Shown here: positions 42,801 through 51,014 of the stretch, in pieces
Numbering within the stretch: position 1 is the stretch's first letter
Layout of the letters: each line of letters starts with the position of its first letter
Source of the DNA: Paenibacillus tyrphae
GTDB taxonomy: Bacteria; Bacillota; Bacilli; Paenibacillales; NBRC-103111
DNA length: 64,000 nt
Assembly: GCF_024158745.1 (NCBI RefSeq)
Contig: NZ_JAMZAW010000004.1
Span: 307,546 to 371,545 of the forward strand
Reading direction: 5' to 3'
The notes under the pieces: model-generated
Told to the model about the DNA's origin: nothing
Seen by the model: only the letters and a program-made list of their open reading frames with translations
The model's database searches: none
Translations under genes and position numbers: made by a program

Positions 42801-42820
42801 TTTATTCAAATTTGAATAAA
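42801..42820 (-). promoter_or_regulatory. 20-bp perfect palindrome, likely PadR operator
   Basis: TTTATTCAAATTTGAATAAA at 42801-42820 is a perfect palindrome 15 bases upstream of the padR-type start codon. Its size and location fit autoregulation by a dimeric winged-helix protein. Confidence 0.75.
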
Positions 42821-42888
42821 TAAATTTAACTAAAAAATAGCATGTGCTGCAAAAAAACGCAAGCAAATAAACTCCCTTGAAATGATGG

Positions 42889-42970
42889 TTGTGCAACATC
42901 GCATTCTTATTGTATAATCATAACGCACGAATATATGTCATAACATACAATAGTTTTACTATAACATACA
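42889..42970 (+). promoter_or_regulatory. Promoter and direct repeats upstream of the lysE-type gene
   Basis: TTGTGC at 42889-42894, 18 bases, consensus TATAAT at 42913-42918. Downstream, the decamer ATAACATACA occurs at 42940-42949 and 42961-42970, exactly 21 bases (two helical turns) apart, in the 5' leader. Confidence 0.6.
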
Positions 42971-42981
42971 TAGAGGTGCGA

Positions 42982-43569
42982 ATGATGCTTATCCTTCCTT
43001 TCCTGTCGTACATCATTGCGACGAGCTTCACGCCCGGCCCCAATAACATCATGGCGATGTCCAATGCGAATCAACACGGGCTAAGAAAAACATTTCGGTT
43101 TATTTTTGGCGTCACCGTCGGATTTTTTGCCATCATGCTGTTGTCCAGCTTTTTCAATCTGATTTTATACAATTATATCCCGCGGATTAAGTTCGTGATG
43201 AACCTGTTGGGGAGTCTGTATATGGCTTACCTTGCCTTCAAAATTATGAAAACTAATAAAACGCAAAATAAAGAACAAGCTAACGACACGTTAAACTCGT
43301 TCTTTACGGGATTTATTTTGCAATTTATTAACCCTAAGGGGATTTTGTACGGGATCACGGCCATATCCACCTTCGTCATTCCGTTCTACAAGTCCGGCCT
43401 CAGCTTGCTGCTCTTTTCCGTGCTGCTTGCGTTTGTCGGATTCTTGTCCACGTTCATGTGGGCGGTGTTCGGTTCGTTGTTTCAAAAGTTTTTGTCCAAG
43501 TACGAACGGCCGTTTCATATCGCCATGGGGTTATTGCTGCTGTACAGCGCAATCTCTATTTTCTTCTAA
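42982..43569 (+). CDS. LysE/RhtB-family amino-acid exporter
   Basis: This 195-residue membrane protein has about six helices and the family signature FTPGPNN near residue 18. It probably exports an amino acid or derivative. The ATG at 42982 follows AGAGGTG. It lies divergent from the PadR gene and convergent with ctaB. Confidence 0.92.
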   Translation: MMLILPFLSYIIATSFTPGPNNIMAMSNANQHGLRKTFRFIFGVTVGFFAIMLLSSFFNLILYNYIPRIKFVMNLLGSLYMAYLAFKIMKTNKTQNKEQANDTLNSFFTGFILQFINPKGILYGITAISTFVIPFYKSGLSLLLFSVLLAFVGFLSTFMWAVFGSLFQKFLSKYERPFHIAMGLLLLYSAISIFF

Positions 43570-43603
43570 GCCGCCTATCGAACGTTCAGGGCGTCTTCAG
43601 GGG

Positions 43604-44506
43604 TTAGCGCAGAGCCGTTTCAACGATGATTGTCAAAAACGACAACGTTAAAAAGTACAAAGAAAACTTGAAGCTGGTTTTCGCCCAACCCCGGTCGTCC
43701 TTCGTAAATAAGCCGCTGAGGCATTGCAAAAACCAAATGCCGAGCAGAACGGTAGAGATCAGCAAATAGGCGGCACCGACGCAGTCGTGAGCATACAGCA
43801 AATAAGTAACCGGAAATAAAGCCGCGACATAGGGCAGCATTTGCCATTTGGTACGGCGGACGCCTTTTACGACGGGGAGCAGCGGATAGCCCGCCGCCCG
43901 GTACTCGTCCTTCTTCAAGATCCCCAGCGCCCAAAAATGTGGCGGCTGCCATAAAAACAGGACGAGAAATAATAGCCATGCCCCCAGATTCAATTCATTG
44001 GAAAAGCCGCAGTAGCCGATCATGGGCGGCATCGCCCCGGAAATCCCTCCGACGGAGGTGCTCCAGGTCGATGTCGGCTTCAGCCATGCCGTATAGATCG
44101 CCACGTAGACAAAGATGCCGACGAAACCCAGCGCCATGCTTAGCGGATTCACGAATACGTACAGCGTGGCTAAGCCGATCAAGCCCGCTGCGATTGCAGC
44201 CGCCGCAACGATCCGAGGGCTCAGTCGTCCACCGGGCAGCGGCCGGCTTCTTGTCCTCTCCATGTGGACATCCCGGAACCGGTCCAGGACATTATTCGCC
44301 ATCGAGGCGGCCGCTATAATGAGCGCCGTCCCAACCAGCATGAATGCCAGGCCGGGCCATTCGAACTTCCACCGCGAAGCAAGACAATACCCGGCAAACG
44401 CGCAAAACAGGTTGGAGGTCATGATTCGCGGCTTTATCACGGAAATCCAGTCTTTCCATGCGCTCGCCAATCCCCGTTGCGCCTCATTTTCAAGGATATC
44501 ATGCAT
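43604..44506 (-). CDS. ctaB: Protoheme IX farnesyltransferase (heme O synthase)
   Basis: This 300-residue UbiA-family prenyltransferase transfers a farnesyl group to heme b to give heme O for terminal oxidases. It has about nine membrane helices and the Asp-rich motif NNVLDRFRDVHMERT with the following SRPLP; a second conserved loop reads YTAWLKPTS. Family length is normal. The start overlaps the MOSC gene stop by eight bases. The cytochrome oxidase genes that usually neighbour ctaB are not in this window. Confidence 0.95.
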   Translation of the reverse strand: MHDILENEAQRGLASAWKDWISVIKPRIMTSNLFCAFAGYCLASRWKFEWPGLAFMLVGTALIIAAASMANNVLDRFRDVHMERTRSRPLPGGRLSPRIVAAAAIAAGLIGLATLYVFVNPLSMALGFVGIFVYVAIYTAWLKPTSTWSTSVGGISGAMPPMIGYCGFSNELNLGAWLLFLVLFLWQPPHFWALGILKKDEYRAAGYPLLPVVKGVRRTKWQMLPYVAALFPVTYLLYAHDCVGAAYLLISTVLLGIWFLQCLSGLFTKDDRGWAKTSFKFSLYFLTLSFLTIIVETALR

Positions 44507-45182
44507 GGCCGGTCAGTCTCTCCGTCGTATCCGTCGCGATCCCGTCCAGACGCTTCAGAAATGTCCTCCTCCAGTTGACGGACAATTCATCCACTTCCAG
44601 TATCTTCTTGATGCCCTCGATATGATCCTTCTCACGGTGCATGATCCGGTTGGCGTAGGACACGGTAATTCCCTTCGGATGGGAGAAAATGCGAGTCAGT
44701 CCGTCACTCCGGGACACGACCCCTTCTTTCAGCACGCGGAAATAAAAGCCCGTGTACCCCGTTTTCTGGAGCTTCAGCGGCATGTCGGGCAATCCGTACC
44801 GTACGGATAGCTTGTAGCAGGGCTGGCGCGGTTGACTGACTTGAACGATCGCTTCGCCAAGCTTAAACATATCGCCGATGCAAACGTCCTCCTCCAGCAG
44901 CCCCCGGACCGTCAGATTTTCCCCGAATGCGCCGTATGCCAACGTTCTCTGCAATTCCTTCTCCCAGAACGGATAGTGCTCGTAGGGATAGACGCATACC
45001 GCCTTCTCCCTGCCTCCATGATGAACAAGATCCGCCTGTCCGTCCCCCTCGAAATTCACCCACGATAAAAACAACTCCCCATCGACCGGCGTCTTGAAGA
45101 TGCCGGTTGAGACGTCTTTATTTTGAAACTGCACCTCTTTGGGCTTCCCCGTATTGATCGAAAGAATTTCCACAGGCTTCAT
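44499..45182 (-). CDS. MOSC domain protein, YiiM-like
   Basis: This 227-residue protein shows the MOSC features HHGGREKAVCVYPYEHYPFWE and GAFGENLTV, with the conserved molybdenum-cofactor Cys in QPRQPCYKL. The C-terminal 3-alpha domain matches YiiM-type proteins that reduce N-hydroxylated bases. The start ATG at 45182 follows GGGGTGG; the GTG at 45203 is less likely. It is coupled to ctaB, an unusual partner. Confidence 0.92.
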   Translation of the reverse strand: MKPVEILSINTGKPKEVQFQNKDVSTGIFKTPVDGELFLSWVNFEGDGQADLVHHGGREKAVCVYPYEHYPFWEKELQRTLAYGAFGENLTVRGLLEEDVCIGDMFKLGEAIVQVSQPRQPCYKLSVRYGLPDMPLKLQKTGYTGFYFRVLKEGVVSRSDGLTRIFSHPKGITVSYANRIMHREKDHIEGIKKILEVDELSVNWRRTFLKRLDGIATDTTERLTGHA

Positions 45183-45260
45183 TTTAACCACCCCGACTTT
45201 CACCTTGCTGCATGACTAGAGTATAATCCCGCCCTTTCCATCTATCAATTCAATTGTTTA

Positions 45261-45289
45261 TATAAAAACCATAGGCAGTACCTATGGTT
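45261..45289 (-). terminator. Intrinsic terminator that contains the helD stop codon
   Basis: AACCATAGG and CCTATGGTT form a perfect 9-bp stem with a 5-base loop and a TTTATAT tract on the minus strand. The TAG stop of the helD gene lies inside the 5' arm, so a ribosome finishing translation would cover the hairpin. Confidence 0.85.
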
Positions 45290-47351
45290 TTAAAAAAGAA
45301 GTGATCTCTCCGGCGCACGTCACCATCAACTTGTGCATCGCCCGGGAGCAAGCGATATAGAGCAGGCTTTTATCCAGCTCCGTCCGGTATGTCGATGCAT
45401 CTGCAAACGGCACGATGACTTGATCGAACTCCAAGCCTTTGGCCAAATGCGCATAGGTGATGACGATGCCTTCGTGGAATTGCTCGCTGTTGAAATCCAG
45501 CAAATGAATCTTATGCCCCATATCCTTCAGCTTCGCGTACACGTCTTCGGCTTGGGCATGCGTCTTGCAGATGATCCCGAGCGAATGATGTCCCGACGCC
45601 AGGAAATCGCCGGTCAGCCTCCCTACCGTATTCATTTCATCCCTTGGACTGTGACACGGTAGGATGAGCGGCTCCTCGCCATGCCTTTCGATCGGGATCA
45701 GTTTGCTGTTCGGCTTTAACCTTTGGGCAAACGTTGTAATTTCAACGGTTGAACGGTAGCTTTTTAACAGCTCGACCGTGTCCGCCTCGGGGAACACCTT
45801 CTTAATTTCGGCAAGCGAAGACGAAGAATATGGATTCACGGATTGGCTGCTGTCGCCCAGAATCGTTTTCTTGCATTTGAATAACTTCGATAAAACTGCG
45901 TATTGAATCGGCGTATAATCCTGCATCTCATCCACCAGCAGATGTTTGACGAAATCGAACGGCGCCGCTCCCTCAAAATAAATTTTCAAATAAATGAGCG
46001 GAAACACATCCGAATATTCCAGTTTCTTGCCCTGCTTTAGCTTGAACAGGTCAGGCCTGCCCAAGTAGCGGTAAAATTCCTTGTACAAGGAGAGGACGTC
46101 TTGGCATTTGAACATTTTTTTGACCGCCGTCTTGATCTTTTTGGAAGCCGATGCGGGGACACGATTTCCATCTTCGTCTTTGCAATTGGCCATAACATGG
46201 GCTGCGGTCTTCTCCAATCTCGCTTTGACAGGCAACCTTCCGGAAGCCTGATAACTGCTGAATATTGCCTCTTTAGAAATCGTCACCGTATCGATAGTCA
46301 TATCCTCAGGCGAGAAGTACTGCTCATCCGCATATTGGATAAAAGCATCCATCTGACCGACAAACTCGGCAGTAGCTTTATATTTGATTCGTTCGATCAC
46401 GGAGTCGTCCGTTTCATCGTCAGTCCCCTCCAACAGCTCCGACACCTGCTCGTAAAACGTCTGAAACTTGACGATTCCCGACAGCTCCTTGGCAGCCAGC
46501 TCCTCCAGGCTCACTTCCATAATTTTTTCTTCACCCAGCTCGGGCAGCACGTTCGAGATATAATCGGAGAACACCTTATTGGGAGAAATGATCAGGACAT
46601 TCCTGGAGCTTAGCGTTTCCTTGTACCGATAAAGTAAAAAGGCGACCCTGTGCAAAGCAACCGACGTTTTTCCCGAACCGGCAACGCCTTGAATGATCAG
46701 TTCATGAGCGGCTTCATTCCGGATGATGGCGTTCTGTTCTTTTTGGATCGTCGCCACGATATTTTTCATTCGCTCGTTCGAAGGGCCGCTGAGCTCTTTT
46801 TGGAGGACATCGTCATGGATCGTCATCGAGCTTTCGATCATGTATTCCATTGCGCCTTGATTGATTTTGTACTGCCGCTTTAAGCCGATCTCGCCATGCA
46901 CCTCTCCGACGGGCGCCGAATAGAACGCTTGGCCCACCTCAAAATCATAAAACATGCTGGCTACAGGAGAGCGCCAATCGTAGATTAAATTATCGTGGCC
47001 GTTGTCTTCGGTGAAGGAATGTACCCCGATATAGAACGAATCCGGCTTCGTTTGCTGTCCCTCCTTGAAGTCCACTCTCCCAAAATAGGGGGATTGCAGC
47101 AGTTTCTGAACCCGCCTGCGCTTGGCGATCGCTTGCTTCCCCAGGTCAATGGTTAGCGACACGTCCACCCGGTTCGCCGCCCGCTCCGCCGGGTCCAATA
47201 CAGCCGCATTGTCCCAAAGGTATTTCTTGGCTTCAATGACGGCTTCGTAAGTGGACGATACTTTTTCGTCCATCTCCTTCAAGGCTTGATGAAGCTTGCC
47301 AACGATGACCTCAAGATATCGTCTCTCTTCCGCTTCCGTACCGTTAAACAT
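45282..47351 (-). CDS. helD: RNA polymerase recycling motor HelD (UvrD-like ATPase)
   Basis: This 689-residue superfamily 1 ATPase removes stalled RNA polymerase from DNA. The N-terminal coiled coil (20-75) is the arm that enters the secondary channel; Walker A is GVAGSGKTS, with a Walker B in HLLVDEMQDYTPIQ and GDSSQSVNP after it. The C-terminal helicase motifs include LLKSYRST and YAHLAKGLEFDQVIV. The start at 47351 follows GGAGG; a longer frame to 47468 lacks a ribosome binding site. Some HelD proteins confer rifamycin tolerance. Confidence 0.92.
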   Translation of the reverse strand: MFNGTEAEERRYLEVIVGKLHQALKEMDEKVSSTYEAVIEAKKYLWDNAAVLDPAERAANRVDVSLTIDLGKQAIAKRRRVQKLLQSPYFGRVDFKEGQQTKPDSFYIGVHSFTEDNGHDNLIYDWRSPVASMFYDFEVGQAFYSAPVGEVHGEIGLKRQYKINQGAMEYMIESSMTIHDDVLQKELSGPSNERMKNIVATIQKEQNAIIRNEAAHELIIQGVAGSGKTSVALHRVAFLLYRYKETLSSRNVLIISPNKVFSDYISNVLPELGEEKIMEVSLEELAAKELSGIVKFQTFYEQVSELLEGTDDETDDSVIERIKYKATAEFVGQMDAFIQYADEQYFSPEDMTIDTVTISKEAIFSSYQASGRLPVKARLEKTAAHVMANCKDEDGNRVPASASKKIKTAVKKMFKCQDVLSLYKEFYRYLGRPDLFKLKQGKKLEYSDVFPLIYLKIYFEGAAPFDFVKHLLVDEMQDYTPIQYAVLSKLFKCKKTILGDSSQSVNPYSSSSLAEIKKVFPEADTVELLKSYRSTVEITTFAQRLKPNSKLIPIERHGEEPLILPCHSPRDEMNTVGRLTGDFLASGHHSLGIICKTHAQAEDVYAKLKDMGHKIHLLDFNSEQFHEGIVITYAHLAKGLEFDQVIVPFADASTYRTELDKSLLYIACSRAMHKLMVTCAGEITSFLKP

Positions 47352-47535
47352 CCGTGCAGCCTCCTTTTGAATCGTTAGCCTAAGCAGAGCTTGCATTGCA
47401 TCCCCTGCAAAAGCGGTATATAGAATATAAAAGATTGCGCAAAAAAAGAATAGACTTTTTCTTTCCAATGAGTTATTCTGATGATAGAGTACGCCCCATG
47501 GGTTGTTTGCTAAAAATTTCCAATTTCAATAAGCT

Positions 47536-47573
47536 AAAATAAAGAAAACCGCCCTCACAAAGGCGGTTTTTTC
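47536..47573. terminator. Bidirectional terminator beside the nitrilase gene
   Basis: AAAACCGCC and GGCGGTTTT form a perfect 9-bp stem with T-rich tails on both strands (TTTTTTCGC plus; TTTTCTTTATTTT minus). It ends the nitrilase gene transcript. Confidence 0.85.
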
Positions 47574-47583
47574 GCATCGAAAT

Positions 47584-48315
47584 TTAGGAGCATATTTTTT
47601 TCGTTATTGCTTGTGTTATTGTATCATAAATGATGATCCCTTCATTCGTATTGTCCAGTTCCCCGACTAATATTCCTTCATCACTCCATACCGCAGATTT
47701 GCCGACACTTTCAAAATTATCACAATGCCCAATACAATTGGCCATCAGAACCGTCATGGAATGCTTGCTTGCCATATGCGGGTAATGAATCCATGCTTTG
47801 TTTATCCCGATTTGAGACTTCGCTACACTTGCGATATAAACTTCGGCGCCCATCTCGCTGGCATGACCGGCATGTTCAACTTGTAAGGACTCATAACAAA
47901 TTGCAGGAGCAATCTTTACGTTATCCATTGTGAAAATTATTTGTTCCTTGCCACAAACGAAATAGGGGAATTCGTCAGAATGTAATTTTTGTTTGGAATA
48001 CGTTTGTCTTGGTTTGTAGGGTTGGAAGACAATCATGCTGATTCGAATTCCGGAATCGGATTTAGTCGGCACACCAATTCCAATAGTCATATGATTTTTG
48101 TCGCTTATGCTCTGGAAATCATCGAATCTTATATCGTTTTGGCTTGTCGCTAAATCCTTTGCAAGACTAGGTTCATAGCCCGTCACAGAAAGCTCCGGAA
48201 AAAATATGGCATCCGCTTGATAAGAAATTGCAGTAGATATCATTCTTTTGTGTTTTTCGATATTTTCCAAAACATTTCCCTTTTGGGGTCTCATTTGAGC
48301 CGCAGCAATTCTCAT
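47584..48315 (-). CDS. Carbon-nitrogen hydrolase (nitrilase superfamily)
   Basis: This 243-residue amidase-type enzyme has the full catalytic set: Glu in FFPELSVTGYE, Lys in YSKQKLHSDE and Cys in APAICYESLQ. It should act on a small amide or carbamoyl compound in the cytoplasm. The ATG at 48315 overlaps the LysR stop by four bases and follows GGAGG, so the upstream frame to 48354 is rejected. It is cotranscribed with its probable LysR regulator. Confidence 0.92.
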   Translation of the reverse strand: MRIAAAQMRPQKGNVLENIEKHKRMISTAISYQADAIFFPELSVTGYEPSLAKDLATSQNDIRFDDFQSISDKNHMTIGIGVPTKSDSGIRISMIVFQPYKPRQTYSKQKLHSDEFPYFVCGKEQIIFTMDNVKIAPAICYESLQVEHAGHASEMGAEVYIASVAKSQIGINKAWIHYPHMASKHSMTVLMANCIGHCDNFESVGKSAVWSDEGILVGELDNTNEGIIIYDTITQAITKKICS

Positions 48316-49253
48316 GATCCTACCTCCGCTATTTTTACCCAAGATTGGACACAATCTATAAACTTTTTAGCCGCAGGGGAGATGTTTTTTCTGGAAGTCA
48401 TGGCGATCCCTATCGAGCGATAATAGTCGCCTTCCAATTCAAGAACTTTCACATTGCCCGGGATATGCGATAAAATCATTTCAGGAAGCAGGCTTACCCC
48501 AATACCACTGTTCACCATCGCAATAATCGCATGATCATCCTCTAATTCATATTTCACCTTTGGGGTTATATTGTTTTCTGAAAATATCCTCTTCACATCC
48601 AAATCGCACCCTTTCTTGGGCATGATAAACGGTTCTTCTCTTAATTGATCGATATTGATTTTATCCTCGTTCTGAAGAACATGGTTTTTAGGCACAATAC
48701 AGTACATTTTATCTCTTTTTAAAGGCATCACTTCTAACGATCCCGAGATGGGTAATGCCACAAAACCAAAATCGACAGAACCCTTGAGAACCCATTGTTC
48801 AATATCATTGTAATTTCCTTCTAGTAATTCGATTTCAATCAATGGATATTTTTGTTGAAACTCTTTGAGAATCGCGGGCAGCCATTGTATGGAAACACTT
48901 GAGAACGTCCCGATGCATACGGTGCCTGTTACAAGACCACTGATGGAGGAAAATTCCTGCTTCAATTTTTCATTCAAACGGACAATCTCGCGCATAGGTT
49001 CCAGTATTCGTTCGCCATTACTGGTTAAACTAATACCGGAACGATTTCTAATCAGCAAAGGAAATCCTATTTCTTGCTCCAGACTGGAGATCGCGTGACT
49101 CACTGCCGGCTGTGTCAAGTTTAGTTTCTCCCCCGCTTTTGTCAGACTCTGAAATTCGACTACCGAGCAGAATATTTCATATTTCGTCAGGTTTATCGAA
49201 ACCGCCTCCCTCTTACATAAAAAGCTCTTATGCAACATATAAATTAGATTCAT
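48312..49253 (-). CDS. LysR-family regulator (start uncertain)
   Basis: This regulator has a LysR helix-turn-helix (FQSLTKAGEKLNLTQPAVSHAISSLEQEIG) and a C-terminal effector domain with the usual two-lobe pattern. The only clear ribosome binding site (GGGAGGCGG near residue 15) is followed by ATA and CTG codons rather than ATG, GTG or TTG; the ATG codons at 49253 and 49238 lack one. The true start may be non-canonical near residue 19. It is coupled to the nitrilase and divergent from the ABM gene. Confidence 0.9.
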   Translation of the reverse strand: MNLIYMLHKSFLCKREAVSINLTKYEIFCSVVEFQSLTKAGEKLNLTQPAVSHAISSLEQEIGFPLLIRNRSGISLTSNGERILEPMREIVRLNEKLKQEFSSISGLVTGTVCIGTFSSVSIQWLPAILKEFQQKYPLIEIELLEGNYNDIEQWVLKGSVDFGFVALPISGSLEVMPLKRDKMYCIVPKNHVLQNEDKINIDQLREEPFIMPKKGCDLDVKRIFSENNITPKVKYELEDDHAIIAMVNSGIGVSLLPEMILSHIPGNVKVLELEGDYYRSIGIAMTSRKNISPAAKKFIDCVQSWVKIAEVGS

Positions 49254-49328
49254 TTTATTTATTTTAACGCCAAATGTATACTTTTTACGAATGAAACTTT
49301 TTTATGTATAGCAAAGGAGTACGTGAAA

Positions 49329-49661
49329 ATGACACCATTTGCAAAAACACCACAGCCACCTTATTACGCCGTTATCTTTTCAAGTCAGCGTTCGGAAGGG
49401 GATCACGGGTACGGGAACATGGCGGAGAAAATGGTAACCTTGGCATCTAACCAACCAGGCTTTTTGGGAGTAGAGAGTGTTCGGGACGGTGATGGTTTCG
49501 GGATAACCGTTTCGTACTGGGAGTCCTTGGATGCCATTCGAAATTGGAAAGCAAACGAAGAGCATTTGGGGGCACAGGAGAAGGGAAAGACGATCTGGTA
49601 CGAAAATTATATAACAAGAATCTGTCGAGTTGAAAAAGAATACGGCTTAAAAGAAATATGA
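49329..49661 (+). CDS. Antibiotic biosynthesis monooxygenase (ABM) family protein
   Basis: This 110-residue ferredoxin-like fold protein matches the ABM/YgiN group (YYAVIFSSQ, QPGFLGVESVRDGDGFGITVSYWES). The ATG at 49329 is nine bases after AAAGGAG; the GTG at 49323 is too close. Members include quinol oxygenases and heme-degrading enzymes; no active site can be assigned. It is divergent from the LysR gene, whose product may regulate it. Confidence 0.88.
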   Translation: MTPFAKTPQPPYYAVIFSSQRSEGDHGYGNMAEKMVTLASNQPGFLGVESVRDGDGFGITVSYWESLDAIRNWKANEEHLGAQEKGKTIWYENYITRICRVEKEYGLKEI

Positions 49662-49687
49662 TTGGAACGCTGCGCAAAGTGTCAACT

Positions 49688-49720
49688 AGCCCCCATCTTG
49701 TCATCCAAGATGAGGGCTTT
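49688..49720 (+). terminator. Probable terminator after the ABM gene
   Basis: AGCCCCCATCTTG pairs with CAAGATGAGGGCT (one mismatch, 5-base loop) followed by TTC. The stem is strong but the T-tract is short. Confidence 0.55.
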
Positions 49721-49741
49721 CACGCTCGGCTTGATGAAAGA

Positions 49742-50155
49742 CTATTCCCCTACGGCTATAGCTTCGATTTCAATCAGGAAATGATCATTTACCAGTTTGC
49801 TCACTTCAACGGCCGAACTGGCAGGCGGATTTGTCGTATTCACATAGTTATCCCGAATGTCCCGCACGATCTGCATTTGGGAGATATCCGTTAAAAAGAA
49901 GGTCAATTTTACAACATCGTTGAAGCTTACGCCCGAAGCCTCCAACGCAGCTTTGATGTTTTCGAATACTTGCCTAGTTTGAGCAGCCAGATCTCCCGGA
50001 CCGACCAGTTCTCCGTTTTGGTTAACAGCCACCTGCCCGGAAACATAAATCGTTCTTCCGTTTCGCACTTCCACAACTTGGGTATAACCATTTACAGGCG
50101 GCATCGATTGCGGATTCCTGAAAATGGTTTGCTTATCGTTTGGCATGATATTCAT
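49742..50155 (-). CDS. RidA/YjgF-family protein without the catalytic arginine
   Basis: This 137-residue protein has the Rid fold signatures TIYVSGQVAVNQNGELVG, QVFENIKAALEASG and a C-terminal EIEAIAV. The PARS-x-x-VEV segment carrying the arginine needed for imine deaminase activity in RidA reads PPASSAVEVSKL, so Arg is replaced by Ser. It is therefore not expected to be a canonical enamine deaminase. It follows the isochorismatase-type gene by four bases. Confidence 0.9.
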   Translation of the reverse strand: MNIMPNDKQTIFRNPQSMPPVNGYTQVVEVRNGRTIYVSGQVAVNQNGELVGPGDLAAQTRQVFENIKAALEASGVSFNDVVKLTFFLTDISQMQIVRDIRDNYVNTTNPPASSAVEVSKLVNDHFLIEIEAIAVGE

Positions 50156-50159
50156 GACT

Positions 50160-50648
50160 TCAGCTCCCTACGAAAGATTCAATGACCGGATAGGAGATGA
50201 TATTTCGATCCCGGTAAGTTACCTCAACCGCGGCATCCCGCTCTCCCACGATTCCGTTTTGCAGGATGACCGTCTTAAAGCCTCTCTCCCTCGCCCCATT
50301 GTACGTGAACAGCACGCAGTGCTCTGCTGCAAATCCCGACACAATCACTAGACCGACTCCGTTCTCCAATAAGAGCTGTTCCAGATCTGTTTTCCAAAAA
50401 GCATTGGAGAATACTTTTGTAACTCTCTTCTCATGCTCTTCTATTTTTATTTCGGGTATGATTTCGAATAGCTCTTTATTCGATTCTTGCCGTCCCTCAA
50501 TGTCTTGGATATGGACAATAAGATGACCCTTTGACCGAAGCAGATCTGCCGTATAATTGATGTATTCGCATGCTTTTTCGATATTCGCTTGTTCTTTATC
50601 CTTCAGATAGACGGTTTGCATATCCACAATTAATAGGGCTATTTTCAT
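50160..50648 (-). CDS. Isochorismatase-like cysteine hydrolase
   Basis: This 162-residue amidohydrolase has the family triad Asp in LLIVDMQ, Lys in RVTKVFSNAF and Cys in GFAAEHCVLFT, with the cis-peptide region VSGFAAEHC. Members include nicotinamidase, N-carbamoylsarcosine amidase and RutB ureidoacrylate hydrolase. The pairing with a RidA-family gene echoes RutB-RutC of pyrimidine breakdown, but the other rut genes are absent. Confidence 0.9.
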   Translation of the reverse strand: MKIALLIVDMQTVYLKDKEQANIEKACEYINYTADLLRSKGHLIVHIQDIEGRQESNKELFEIIPEIKIEEHEKRVTKVFSNAFWKTDLEQLLLENGVGLVIVSGFAAEHCVLFTYNGARERGFKTVILQNGIVGERDAAVEVTYRDRNIISYPVIESFVGS

Positions 50649-50679
50649 AGTTTTTCAGCTCCTTTATTCATGAATTTTC

Positions 50680-50940
50680 TCACTTTTCCTTGATCGGAAT
50701 CCATAGTTCAACCTGTTCTTCCTCTACATTTTCCTCAAAATAATAGATTTCCATCGGACACGGGGAAAACAGCACCTCCTGGTTTTTCGCGTTTGTGATC
50801 TCATGCCTTCGCTCTACAAACTGAGTTTGAATCTGTAGCGCGGCATCCGGAAAATGCTGCGGGAAATTGGCCGTAATACTTTGACCGACCAATTGTACCT
50901 CTTTGGTAACGATTTCACAATGAAACTTCAGGTTTTCCAC
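50680..50940 (-). CDS. Small GyrI/effector-binding-like protein
   Basis: This 86-residue protein (GTG start, GGAAGG upstream) shows the opening beta-hairpin of AraC effector-binding/GyrI domains (IVTKEVQLVGQS, then RRHEITNAKNQEV) but is about half the normal length. It may be a truncated relative of the protein at 62854-63330 or a genuine small form. The function is unknown. Confidence 0.6.
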   Translation of the reverse strand: MENLKFHCEIVTKEVQLVGQSITANFPQHFPDAALQIQTQFVERRHEITNAKNQEVLFSPCPMEIYYFEENVEEEQVELWIPIKEK

Positions 50941-51014
50941 AGGAATCAGTCCTTCCTTCGTTTTTTGTTTGTTACCTCCTTGCTTTCCGATAATGATTCC
51001 GTCCGTTCCCCTGC

